DNA of 64,000 nt from Streptomyces sp. V4I2. Lineage in GTDB: Bacteria; Actinomycetota; Actinomycetes; Streptomycetales; Streptomycetaceae. Location of the stretch: positions 124,001 to 188,000 of the forward strand of contig NZ_JAUSZM010000004.1 of assembly GCF_030817655.1 (NCBI RefSeq), in the 5' to 3' direction. Below the pieces are notes generated by a model, which did no database searches, was not told where the DNA came from, and worked only from the letters and a program-made list of their open reading frames with translations. This document shows, piece after piece, positions 7,528 to 15,104 of the stretch (the stretch's first letter is position 1; each line of letters starts with the position of its first letter). The position numbers and the translations under genes were made by a program.

Positions 7528-8808
7528 ATGGCATGGAACTCACTGACCACGCCCGGCCACCGGCTGGCCCTCGCCGGGATCTCGGCGATCGGCGTGACCT
7601 TCGGTTTCGCACGGTACGGATACGGTCTCTTCCTCCCCGAGCTGCGCGAGGAGTTCGGGCTCTCCGTCTCCCTCGTCGGGCTGATCGGCAGCGCCACGTA
7701 CATCGGTTACCTGGCCGCGCTGCTAATGGTCGGCGCCCTCATCACACGCTTCGGACCGCGCCCACTCGTCCTCACCGGCGGGCTTTCCGCCGCCGTCGGG
7801 ATGGGGCTTGTGGCACTCGCCCAGGAGCCAGGGCTGCTGATCACCGGGCTGATTCTCGCCGGTACGAGCTCTGGCTGGGCCTGGGCCCCCTACTCCGACG
7901 CGGTCGACCGGATGGTGCCGGCCGGGCGGCGCGAGCACGTCATGGGCACCATCGCCAGCGGGACCGCCTTCGCCGTCGTGGTCGCGGGCCCGCTGGCGCT
8001 GCTCGCGCGCGGCACGGGATGGCGGTACGCGTGGCTGGCCTTCACGCTGGCGGCGCTGGCATCGACCGCGTACAACGCCCGTGTGCTGCCCGGGGGTTCG
8101 AGCCGACGGATACAGAGCAGCGTCCGACCGACATACCGTCGCAGCGCACTGCCGCTCCTGCTCACCGCCGTCATCTACGGCCTCGTCGGCGCCGTCTACT
8201 GGTCCTTCGCCGTCGAAGCTATCACCGACGCAGCGGGCACCGGCTCCGCAACCGCACCCCTGTTCTGGTCGCTGATGGGCGCGGCCGGCACGGCGGGCGC
8301 GCTGACCGGCCACGCCGTCGCGCGGTACGGGCTGCACCGCGTCCACACTGGGCTCTTCTCCGGCATCGCCGTCGCCCTCGCCCTGCTCGGCCTCGCCCCC
8401 GGCTCACCCCCCGCCGTCGCCCTCTCCGCCCTGCTCTACGGCCCGTGCTTCATGGCCGGATCCGGGATCCTCGCGGTGTGGAGCTACCGCGTTTTTCCCG
8501 AGCGGCCATCCGCCGGCTTCAGCGTCACCGTCTTCTTCCTGGGGCTGGGCACGATCGCGGGGCCCGCACTGCTCGGTGCGTACGCCGAACTCCACGGCCT
8601 GCGAGCCGCGTTCCTCCTCACGGCGGGTGCCGCAGCCCTTGCCCTGGCGTGCGCTCCAAGCCGTACAGCGCGTCGGCACGAGCGCCATCACGGACAGGGC
8701 CAGGACCAGGACACTGGGACTTCGGAGCGGGACCGAGGTCAACCCCCTCAGCTTCGCGTGCATCCTCCCCAGCCCAGCGCCCCAAGCACGTTCACCTCAC
8801 AGGACTAG
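7528..8808 (+). CDS. MFS transporter (YbfB/YjiJ-like)
   Basis: About 426 residues with 12 hydrophobic segments, beginning LALAGISAIGVTFGFARYGYGL, a signature of YbfB/YjiJ-type major facilitators, and including FGPRPLVLTGGLSAAVGMG. It probably exports a small molecule through the cytoplasmic membrane by proton antiport; the substrate is unknown. I start at ATG 7528 because homologues begin near MAWNSLTTPGHRLAL, though the frame is open further up. The stop TAG lies in the CTAG target of the adjacent IS5 element. The same TAG would be restored without the insertion, so the C-terminus is not altered by it. The last 50 residues are charged and poorly conserved in look. Confidence 0.85.
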   Translation: MAWNSLTTPGHRLALAGISAIGVTFGFARYGYGLFLPELREEFGLSVSLVGLIGSATYIGYLAALLMVGALITRFGPRPLVLTGGLSAAVGMGLVALAQEPGLLITGLILAGTSSGWAWAPYSDAVDRMVPAGRREHVMGTIASGTAFAVVVAGPLALLARGTGWRYAWLAFTLAALASTAYNARVLPGGSSRRIQSSVRPTYRRSALPLLLTAVIYGLVGAVYWSFAVEAITDAAGTGSATAPLFWSLMGAAGTAGALTGHAVARYGLHRVHTGLFSGIAVALALLGLAPGSPPAVALSALLYGPCFMAGSGILAVWSYRVFPERPSAGFSVTVFFLGLGTIAGPALLGAYAELHGLRAAFLLTAGAAALALACAPSRTARRHERHHGQGQDQDTGTSERDRGQPPQLRVHPPQPSAPSTFTSQD

Positions 8809-8816
8809 GCCGTGTT

Positions 8817-9146
8817 TTAGAACGGGCTGGTCTGTCGAGTTGGCTGTCCGGGGAAGTCGCGGGCGGCCAGCCAGATGATGAGGTCGCCTGCGATCCGGCC
8901 GATGCTGGTGTCAGTGGTGACCTCGTGTTCGCGGTGGGTGGTGTCGCGGCGGACGGTCTCGTAGCCGCCTTCGTCGAGGACGGCCACGGAGGCGAACCAG
9001 GCGGGGTCGTCCTGGTCGGGCTGGATGACGAGGAACGTGTTGTCCGCGTCGTTCAGTTCGCTGATCAGGTCGAACAGGGCGTCCTCGGACGGGTCGTCGA
9101 TGTGGTGGCCGTTCTCGCTGTCGGCGCAGTAGTACTCAGCCGCCAT
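8817..9146 (-). CDS. Passenger protein of the IS5 element, unknown function
   Basis: A 109-residue acidic protein with ATG at 9146 behind GGGAGA. Its TAA stop (8817-8819) lies within the left terminal repeat, which shows that the gene belongs to the element. It has an acidic helical N-terminus (DDPSEDALFDLISELND), a beta-rich centre (NTFLVIQPDQDDPAWFASVAVL, GGYETVRRDTTHREHEVTTD) and a helical end (GRIAGDLIIWLAARDF). The fold pattern recalls small immunity-type proteins such as the Imm1 group, but I cannot confirm that. It could be an accessory or regulatory protein of transposition, or cargo. It is followed upstream by the transposase with 77 bases between them. Confidence 0.7.
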   Translation of the reverse strand: MAAEYYCADSENGHHIDDPSEDALFDLISELNDADNTFLVIQPDQDDPAWFASVAVLDEGGYETVRRDTTHREHEVTTDTSIGRIAGDLIIWLAARDFPGQPTRQTSPF

Positions 9147-9223
9147 TGGTCCGCTGTCTCCCTTGTGCCGACGTGCTGCGGGTTGCCGCCGCCAGGATGG
9201 CATGCGGTGCGGACAACGCCAGG

Positions 9224-10093
9224 TCACAGCCATTCGTTGATGGCGGCGATGTGGACGGTGGCCTCGAAGCGGACGGCGAGCTTGTCGAACCGGGTGGCCA
9301 CCGCCCGATTGCGCTTGAGCCGGTTGATGCCGCACTCGACCGCGTGCCGGGCCTTGTAGTCCTCGCGGTCGAAGGCCGGCGGTCGCCCGCCGTTGCTGCC
9401 GCGGCGTCTGCGATGGCCGGTCTGATCGGCCGGTTCCGGGATGGTGGCCCGGATCCCGCGTCGGCGTAAGTAGGCGCGGTTGGCGCGCGATGAGTACGCC
9501 TTGTCACCACGGACCCGCAGCGGCCGTCTGCGCGGTCGCCCCGCGCCGAGCCGGGGCACACGGATGCCTTCCAGTACGGCCACGAACTGCGGGCTGTCAC
9601 CCCGCTGCCCTGCCGTGACCAGCAACGACAAGGGCCGTTGGCCTTGTTCGCAGGCCAGATGGATCTTGGTGGTCAGGCCGCCTCGAGACCGGCCGAGTGC
9701 GTGATCGTCCGGCTCTGCGACGATCCCGCCGGGTGGCTCCTTCTGGGTATGCCCATCCCGGCGGGCGCCGGCCGCGTGCTGGTGAGCCCGGCAGACCGTG
9801 GAGTCGACATTCACCTCCCACGTGATCAGCCCGTCGGCATCGGCCCTGGCCTGCAGCCCGCTCAGTACTGCTGCCCAGACACCGGTGCGTTGCCAGCGAC
9901 GGAACAGCCCGTAGACCGTCTGCCACGGCCCGTACTGACCCGGCAGGTCCCGCCATGGGGCACCAGTCCGTACCCGCCAGCGGATCCCATCGATCAGCCT
10001 CCGCCGGCATGCTGACGGCCTGCCGACCTGCGCGACGGGCAACAGCGGTTCCAGCACTGCCCACTGCTCATCCGAGAGATCCCCACGTCCCAC
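9224..10093 (-). CDS. IS5-family transposase
   Basis: A 289-residue intact DDE transposase. The N-terminal DUF4096 region (LSDEQWAVLEPLLP, WRVRTGAPWRDLPGQYGPW) binds the terminal repeats. The catalytic triad is visible: D in VNVDSTVCRAHQHA, D in VRGDKAYSS, and E in ARHAVECGINRLKRNR. It starts at GTG 10093, close inside the right terminal repeat. The single frame without a frameshift distinguishes it from two-frame IS5 relatives. It should cut and paste the element at CTAG-like targets. Confidence 0.95.
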   Translation of the reverse strand: MGRGDLSDEQWAVLEPLLPVAQVGRPSACRRRLIDGIRWRVRTGAPWRDLPGQYGPWQTVYGLFRRWQRTGVWAAVLSGLQARADADGLITWEVNVDSTVCRAHQHAAGARRDGHTQKEPPGGIVAEPDDHALGRSRGGLTTKIHLACEQGQRPLSLLVTAGQRGDSPQFVAVLEGIRVPRLGAGRPRRRPLRVRGDKAYSSRANRAYLRRRGIRATIPEPADQTGHRRRRGSNGGRPPAFDREDYKARHAVECGINRLKRNRAVATRFDKLAVRFEATVHIAAINEWL

Positions 10094-10161
10094 ACCGAGA
10101 TCATCACGGCATCAGGCGCGGCAACAAACCCCGTTCTAAAACACGGCCTAGAGTCGCCCGC

Positions 10162-10203
10162 GTGACTGAGCCCTCCTACCTTGCCGCGGTCCGGGAGTCG
10201 TAA
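10162..10203 (+). pseudogene. First 13 codons of a SAM methyltransferase gene
   Basis: GTG at 10162 encodes VTEPSYLAAVRES and then TAA. This is the characteristic start of a common Streptomyces class I SAM-dependent methyltransferase, which normally continues YDTVA. The gene is cut after 13 codons, exactly where foreign sequence begins. Confidence 0.5.
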
Positions 10204-10220
10204 CGAACTATGTTCTGGGT

Positions 10221-10486
10221 GTGGACGACAAGCAGATCACTATCAGGCTCACCCCGGATGAAGGCCCTGGTTCCTGTCGGACTAGCTGGAGCGGGTGCAG
10301 ATGACGTCCCTCAGGCGTCTCGTGGACGATGAGACGGCGTGAGCTCCAATCCACAAGCTGGCAGGAACGTTGGACAAGGTCCTCCCCGGAATCTTCGCGG
10401 CGGACTGCTCCGAGCGCCTGGAGGCTGCGCGTCGTCGCCTCCGGCCTTCCGCGGATGACGCCAGTGAGCGGGACAACTCCGAGTGA
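10221..10486 (+). pseudogene. Decayed small plasmid gene
   Basis: GTG 10221 starts VDDKQITIRLTPDE, a credible N-terminus. A different frame then reads LERVQMTSLRRLVDDETA, a TGA, and PIHKLAGTLDKVLPGIFAAD through RRRLRPSADDASERDNSE, ending at TGA 10484-10486. The pieces look coding but are separated by at least one frameshift and one stop. No family was recognised. Confidence 0.45.
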
Positions 10487-10532
10487 CCCTGCGGGCGACT
10501 TCGCCCAAGTTCACTGCGAACGGACAGTAGGT

Positions 10533-10585
10533 AGTGTCCTTTCTCAACGAAGTCAGTCGATCCCGAACCGCTGACCAGGGCGGAC
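10533..10585 (+). repeat. 54-bp dispersed element, copy 2
   Basis: AGTGTCCTT, GAAGTCAGTC and the end CTGACCAGGGCGGACT match copy 1 at 6151. It partly overlaps a 12-bp inverted repeat (10542-10553 and 10588-10599). Confidence 0.55.
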
Positions 10586-10695
10586 TAACTTCGTTGAGAC
10601 GGCCGTCCTCGGCGGGGGTTATTCGCTCTGGCCAGCCGACCCGCGCCGACTGAGTTCGATGAGACAGATCGGTATGCGACTCGGTTCGTTGAGAC
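10542..10695. repeat. TTCGTTGAGAC repeats
   Basis: TCTCAACGAAGT at 10542-10553 is the exact complement of ACTTCGTTGAGA at 10588-10599. Further direct copies lie at 10655-10665 (TTCGATGAGAC) and 10685-10695 (TTCGTTGAGAC). They lie in gene-free DNA just before repeat copy B. They could be recombination or protein-binding sites; no partner is identified. Confidence 0.5.
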
Positions 10696-10700
10696 GAGAC

Positions 10701-10775
10701 AGGTAGCCACCGGCTGGGGGAGTGGAGCCGTGAACCTCTGCTTGGGTGATTACGGCGTAATCACCCAAGCAGCCG
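10701..10775 (+). repeat. parS-bearing direct repeat, copy B
   Basis: The counterpart of 6073-6145: AGGTAG, GGGGGAGTGGAGCC, the palindrome at 10746, then CAAGCAGCCG. Confidence 0.7.
10740..10770. promoter_or_regulatory. parS: Extended parS-like palindrome (31 bp)
   Basis: The 19-bp core GTGATTACGGCGTAATCAC (10746-10764) is flanked by GCTTGG and CCAAGC, so symmetry extends to 31 bases without a mismatch. This is the most symmetric of the six sites and may be the strongest, or may double as the terminator of the convergent gene ending at 10790. Confidence 0.85.
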
Positions 10776-10789
10776 TGAGATGGAAAGGG

Positions 10790-11593
10790 TCAGCTGCCGC
10801 CTACGAGCTCGGCGGCAGCTGCGATTGCCGCGATCGCATCCTCACCTGCCTCAGAGGGACTCGTTGTAAGGCCTGTCTTCCTGAGCTCACGCACGACCGC
10901 TTCCACGTAAATCCTGAGGCTGACGAACTGTGTTGGGGTCTCGCAGTGGGGGAGTACCGCCTCGATCTGGTCCAGCCAGAACGTCACGTTATCGTCGTCA
11001 TCCAGGGCGGCACGGTGCTCGAGAAGCCGGCGCGCAACAGGAGCCATCAGCGCATGCCGACGGGACGCCTCCTCCTCCGCACGGCGTGTGGCTGCGGCTT
11101 GGGCCGCCGCCTGCCGCTCCGCAAGGAGAACCGCCTCGGGAGTGCGGCGCACTGGCAGGCTCGGGTCCGCAGGATTGGTGAGGGCTGCGGCGCGCAATCT
11201 CAGAGCCTTGTTGTAAGCCGCGCTGGGCACGTTGACCGCAAGAGCCGACGCGAGCTCTGCCCATTCGGCGCGTGCCGCTCGTGCGTCCTCAACCGCCCTG
11301 GACTGATGAACCTCCGTCTGCTGGCGCAGGTACTCCCACAGGCGGACGCGTTCGATGGCGGATGCGCGTCGGGCCTCCACGCTCTTCAGTGCGCCAGCAT
11401 GGGCCTCTAGATACAGCAGGGCCCCGAACAGTTCCTCATCAGCTGGCATGCGGTCGACATTCTCGTCTGCGGCCTGTTCGTGTAGTTGGCGAAGTTGGCC
11501 GATGACGGCTGGAGTGTCGAGATGCCTGATCCGTACGGGTGCCTTGAGCAGGGGTTTTGTAGGAGGCGTCGGCCTTCGGACTGAGCGTGCCAT
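10790..11593 (-). CDS. Coiled-coil protein of unknown function
   Basis: A 267-residue protein, mostly alpha-helical and rich in Ala, Arg and Glu. Long amphipathic stretches run from AVIGQLRQLHEQAADENVDR to RRHALMAPVARRLLEHRAAL, followed by FWLDQIEAVLPHCETPTQFV and VEAVVRELRKTGL. There is no signal peptide, membrane helix or metal motif, and no family was recognised. The ATG at 11593 lies 25 bases from a perfect inverted repeat (11618-11638), so it may be autoregulated. It ends next to the extended parS-like site. A role in plasmid maintenance is possible but unproven. Confidence 0.65.
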   Translation of the reverse strand: MARSVRRPTPPTKPLLKAPVRIRHLDTPAVIGQLRQLHEQAADENVDRMPADEELFGALLYLEAHAGALKSVEARRASAIERVRLWEYLRQQTEVHQSRAVEDARAARAEWAELASALAVNVPSAAYNKALRLRAAALTNPADPSLPVRRTPEAVLLAERQAAAQAAATRRAEEEASRRHALMAPVARRLLEHRAALDDDDNVTFWLDQIEAVLPHCETPTQFVSLRIYVEAVVRELRKTGLTTSPSEAGEDAIAAIAAAAELVGGS

Positions 11594-11617
11594 GCGTGAA
11601 AGTCTGCCCTATCGACG

Positions 11618-11638
11618 GGATTCACATTCTGTGAATCC
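11618..11638. promoter_or_regulatory. Operator-like inverted repeat
   Basis: GGATTCAC (11618-11625) and GTGAATCC (11631-11638) are perfect complements around ATTCT. The site sits just upstream of the coiled-coil gene start at 11593, in promoter position. Confidence 0.55.
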
Positions 11639-11792
11639 ACAACCGCATGAGCGTTTTGCAACAAAGGTGGCTTTCGCGTAGTGGAGATTGAAAGAGGAGC
11701 GGCACGGCTTGTCACCTGGGGTGAAGCCCAGGTGGCGTAGACCCGCTGAGACGCTGCCGTCCAACGCGAGAGATCGGACAGTCGGCGAGGTG

Positions 11793-11847
11793 TTTGTCCT
11801 TTGACAAGGAAGTTAGTCCAGAGCGGCGCCCTGACCTGGAGCGGTGC
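11793..11847 (+). repeat. 54-bp dispersed element, copy 3 (diverged)
   Basis: TTTGTCCTTTGACAAGGAAG, TTAGTCC and CTGACCTGGAGCGG align with copies 1 and 2. The stretch from 11640 to 11950 contains no credible gene. Confidence 0.4.
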
Positions 11848-11951
11848 TTGATCACGGCTCTGGAAGGGCAGTTGGGCCGTTGCCAGGAAGTCTCCCGAAG
11901 GCTGATCAGAATGCCGGACCAGGGTGTCCTGGCTCCAGTGCGGATGTTTGG

Positions 11952-12240
11952 TCAAGTAATCACCCGGACCGCCGCCCGCTGCTCCAGGGCATCCCCCGCC
12001 GCAGCCAGCGCAGCCTGCACCCGCAGCTGCGCGACCTCTTCCCGGACCTTCTTCTCGCGGGCCTCCGGCAGTTCCAGCACCGACGGCACCAGCCACCCCC
12101 CGAGCGGGCGAGTACGAGCAGACGAACCGCCCCATCTCTCCGACCCTCAAGTGCCGTTCATGCCCGTCCAGCCCCACCCAGACAATCACGTTCGGAAAGC
12201 GGAAGCCTTCAGGGTCAGCCTCGGTCCTAACGTCAGGGCC
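11952..12240 (-). pseudogene. Frameshifted small plasmid gene
   Basis: One frame reads EADPEGFRFPNVIVWVGLDG, then HERHLRVGEMGRFVCSYSP. About 12115 the coding sense moves to the next frame, LGGWLVPSVLELPEAREKKV, then REEVAQLRVQAALAAAGDAL and EQRAAVRVIT, ending in TGA at 11952-11954. Together they make a credible protein of about 90 residues with a beta-rich N-terminus and a helical C-terminus. One single-base indel in a run of G would explain the break. No family was recognised. The last codons hold half a parS site (GGTGATTAC). Confidence 0.5.
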
Positions 12241-12443
12241 TGCGGCTGACGTCGGATGCGTAGGCGCCCCAGTCTCCGGCGGCGGCCAGCTGCCACTGGT
12301 CGGATGGCGTCTCGACCGGCCCATTACTTCCCCCCGGGACTGGGTGGCCGGGGTGACTCCACTCCGGGGATAGCGGGCCCCGCGGGCGGGGTAGGGCTGG
12401 TGGTGGCCCGTGGGTGGTCCCGGGCCGGCGGACAGGGGGTGCC

Positions 12444-13124
12444 GTGGACGGCATGGCGGGTACGAAAAGCAGGACGGGCGCGGACGGGAGTGTGTCGGCG
12501 GCCGAGTTGTTCGACGGGCTGGGACTCGCATACGAGGAGGCGTTCGGCCGGCTGCCGGCCCAGTTGGAGGCGGTGGAGTGGCTGGCCGGGCGGCTACCGC
12601 CGGGCGCCCGGGTACTGGACGTCGGCAGCGGCACCGGGCGGCCGGTCGCCGAGCGGCTGACGGCCGCGGGCTGTGCGGTGACCGGCATCGACGTGTCACC
12701 AGTGATGGTGGCGCTGGCCCGGGAACAGGTGCCGGGCGCCCGGTTCGAGCAGTGCGACGTACGGGAGTTCACCCCGGAGGGCGGCTTTGAGGCGGTCTGC
12801 GCGTTCTTCCCGCTGCTGATGATGACGCGGGCACAGGCCGCGGCGGCGCTGCGGCGGATGGCCGGCTGGCTGGCCCCGGGCGGCTACCTCGTGACGGCCA
12901 CCGTGCCGGCCGATGTCGAGGACGTGCAGATCGACTTCATGGGCCGGCCGGTCCGCGTCTCCAGCTTCACGGCGGACGACTACCTCCGGTTGCTTCGAGA
13001 AGAGTGCGGGCTGACGGTCCTGCACCACTCCGTCTCGGCGTTCGTGCCGGCCGGTGAACTCGCCGTCCCCGAGGAGCACCTGTTCTGTTACGCCCGCCGC
13101 CCCGGCACACCGGAGGCCCGGTGA
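12444..13124 (+). CDS. Class I SAM-dependent methyltransferase
   Basis: About 226 residues. Motif I is clear (VLDVGSGTGRPVAERLTAAG), followed by VTGIDVSPVMVALAREQVPG, an acidic motif II region (FEQCDVREFTPEGGFEAVCA) and the post-motif LAPGGYLVTATVP. The product is therefore a small-molecule or protein methyltransferase using S-adenosylmethionine; the substrate is not predictable. GTG 12444 follows AGGGGG at good spacing and is preferred over ATG 12453. It diverges from the frameshifted gene on its left and converges with the MFS gene on its right, so it is probably a single-gene transcript. Confidence 0.85.
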   Translation: MDGMAGTKSRTGADGSVSAAELFDGLGLAYEEAFGRLPAQLEAVEWLAGRLPPGARVLDVGSGTGRPVAERLTAAGCAVTGIDVSPVMVALAREQVPGARFEQCDVREFTPEGGFEAVCAFFPLLMMTRAQAAAALRRMAGWLAPGGYLVTATVPADVEDVQIDFMGRPVRVSSFTADDYLRLLREECGLTVLHHSVSAFVPAGELAVPEEHLFCYARRPGTPEAR

Positions 13125-13323
13125 GGCACCAGCGTGCGCGCCGCACTCGACGTGATCGGCGCGCGACGGATCCACGGCGTACCGGCGGTTGAGGATCTGC
13201 CCTCGTCGCCCGCCGGGCCGCGGAAGGGCAAAAGCAGGAACGGCAGGCCGTCGGGCAGAGGTCCACCGCCTCACCCGCAGCCGACCAGCGACGCGACCGG
13301 ACCTGCAGCCGCAGCCGGACAAG

Positions 13324-14571
13324 CTATTTGGGTGTAGCTCTTCCTGAGTGAGATCGCTGGTCAGCCAGGAGGGGCGCGGACGACTTCGGCACGTCCGGTG
13401 ATGAGTCCCGCAGACCGCTGAACGCCAGGGCCGTCATCACCACCCCAGCGCCCGCCGCCACGCCGAAACCGGCGTGCGCACCGCCCGTGTCCACCACCCG
13501 TCCCGCGACTGCCGCGGCGCCTGCTATTCCTGCCGCGCTTGCGGAGTTGCCCCAGGTGAACGCCTGGGTGAGGACGGCGCGCGGGACCGACGACTCTGTG
13601 AGGACGGAGGCGAGGATCAGGAGGACCGGCACGGCGAGTCCGGTCAGGGCGAGGGTGGCGCCGACCGCGAGGGGCGCGTCGAGGAAGGTCAGCGGGAGGC
13701 TCGCGAGGGTGAGGCAGGCGGCGGCTGCGGCCTGGCGGCGCCGAGGTGAGCCGCCGTGGCGCCATGCCCCGTAGGCCCAACCACCCACCAGATTCGTGCA
13801 GTTGGAGGCGAAATAGAGCAGCGCTGCCGCGTCCGGCGTGCCGCGTCCGACGGCATACGCGGCGACGGACACCTGCATCGCGCCGAAGAACACCCCGAGC
13901 GCGAGGCCGAGCGCGACCTGCCGCAGGAATGCGGAGCGGAGCAGAGCGCGTCCGGCGTGCCGGCGCTCGGCGCGGCCGGTGAGGGGCGGCATGGTGCGGC
14001 GCTGGACGGCGAGGGCGAGCCCGCCGACGACGACGAGCGCGGCGGCGAGCAGCACCCCGGCGCGCGGGCGGCCCGCCGCCCCGAGGACGCTCACCAGCGC
14101 CGGGCCGGCCAGGTAGGACACGCCGTTGGCGAGGGCCTCCAGGGCGAAAGCGGTGGGCAGCGCGGCAGCCCGTTCACCGGACAGCAGGGCGGACCAGCGA
14201 GCGGCGGACAGGGCACCCAGCTGGGGCAGCGTTGCCCCGACGAGCACGCCGGCGACGAGGTCCGGAACGGCGCCGGCGAGCAGCAGCGCCACGGCCCCGG
14301 CATGTGCGCCCAGCGCGCAGTAAAGCACCCGCGCCTGCCCGAACCGGTCGACCAGGCGCCCGATCTGGGGCCCGGCGACGGCGTCCGCGACAGCGAATCC
14401 GCCGGTGACGAGACCCGCGGCGGCATACGACCCGGTGCGTGCGTGCACCAGCCACACGATGCCGATCCCCGTCATGGCGATGCCCAGACGCCCGACAGCG
14501 GCTGGAAGGAAGAAGGCCCAGGCACCCGAAGTGCGCAGCAGGGTGCGGTAGTTCGCCGAAGCCGAAGGCAC
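13324..14571 (-). CDS. MFS transporter
   Basis: About 415 residues with 11-12 hydrophobic segments. The first cytoplasmic loop reads GRLVDRFGQARVLYC, a usable match to the MFS loop motif. The N-terminus (ANYRTLLRTSGAWAFFLPAAVGRL) is typical of Streptomyces drug-efflux-like MFS proteins. GTG 14571 follows AAGGGA and is preferred to longer starts. It is predicted to be a cytoplasmic-membrane proton antiporter with unknown substrate. No regulator is adjacent. Its C-terminus is short and hydrophilic, and the gene converges with the methyltransferase. Confidence 0.85.
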   Translation of the reverse strand: MPSASANYRTLLRTSGAWAFFLPAAVGRLGIAMTGIGIVWLVHARTGSYAAAGLVTGGFAVADAVAGPQIGRLVDRFGQARVLYCALGAHAGAVALLLAGAVPDLVAGVLVGATLPQLGALSAARWSALLSGERAAALPTAFALEALANGVSYLAGPALVSVLGAAGRPRAGVLLAAALVVVGGLALAVQRRTMPPLTGRAERRHAGRALLRSAFLRQVALGLALGVFFGAMQVSVAAYAVGRGTPDAAALLYFASNCTNLVGGWAYGAWRHGGSPRRRQAAAAACLTLASLPLTFLDAPLAVGATLALTGLAVPVLLILASVLTESSVPRAVLTQAFTWGNSASAAGIAGAAAVAGRVVDTGGAHAGFGVAAGAGVVMTALAFSGLRDSSPDVPKSSAPLLADQRSHSGRATPK

Positions 14572-14806
14572 GGCGCATCCCTTTCGCCGCCCGGCGGGAC
14601 GCGCCACACGGGGTCGTCGGCGTCCGGAAGTGCCGACCCGTGGCTGCGCCTGGAGCCGTCCAGTGGTGGCGTGGAGCGGGGACGCGCACCCCACGCCGGC
14701 TCCGTCACCGGGCAGATGTCATGCGGTTGTTGATGACCTCCTCGAGGATAGAGGAACGGCGCGCAGAAACGAACAGGGTGCGGCGCTTTTGAAGTGAGCG
14801 CGCCGG

Positions 14807-15042
14807 TCAGGCCAGAAGTTCGTAGTTGTGCTGGTCGGGCCGGGGGTAGAGGCGTTCGCGTTCTCTGCAGGTGTGGAAGGTCCAGTACTGAGGGAAGTCG
14901 CCGTTGCCGATGAGAGCCCGGAGGGTCAGGACGGCTTCGGCTCCGGGGACGCTCCACAGGCTGCCGGTGATGTCGAGGCGGTCGGCCACCAGATGACGTG
15001 CTGCTCCTTCGACGATGCCGCTAGTGCTGTGACCGCATAGGT
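14807..15042 (-). pseudogene. ISKra4-family transposase, C-terminal fragment
   Basis: The frame gives HSTSGIVEGAARHLVADRLD, ITGSLWSVPGAEAVLTLRAL and NGDFPQYWTFH, then ends at 14807. This is the conserved C-terminus of ISKra4 transposases (RHLVkDRmDITGARW...GAEAVLkLRAL). About 78 codons remain. The 5' part is missing, replaced by the IS630 element that begins near 15045 on the opposite strand. A dead remnant. Confidence 0.75.
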
Positions 15043-15104
15043 TCGCCGGGGTGGTCGTCGTGGCGGTTGGATGTGTGGTGACGTCTGATCCGACCGCTGG
15101 AGGC

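Larger units (their letters stand above)
8809..10147 (-). mobile_element. IS5-family insertion sequence with a passenger gene
   Basis: The perfect 18-bp terminal inverted repeats are GCCGTGTTTTAGAACGGG (8809-8826) and its complement at 10130-10147. CTAG lies directly outside both ends (8805-8808, 10148-10151), consistent with duplication of a CTAG target. The element is 1339 bp and holds a transposase and a second small gene on the same strand. Both genes look intact, so the insertion is probably recent. It separates the MFS gene from a methyltransferase relic. Confidence 0.88.

Noticed and set aside
6576..9359. A 927-codon plus-strand frame
   Set aside because: It runs antisense to the GlxA-type regulator and out of frame with the MFS gene; both have clear domains, and this one is Arg/His/Pro-rich noise.
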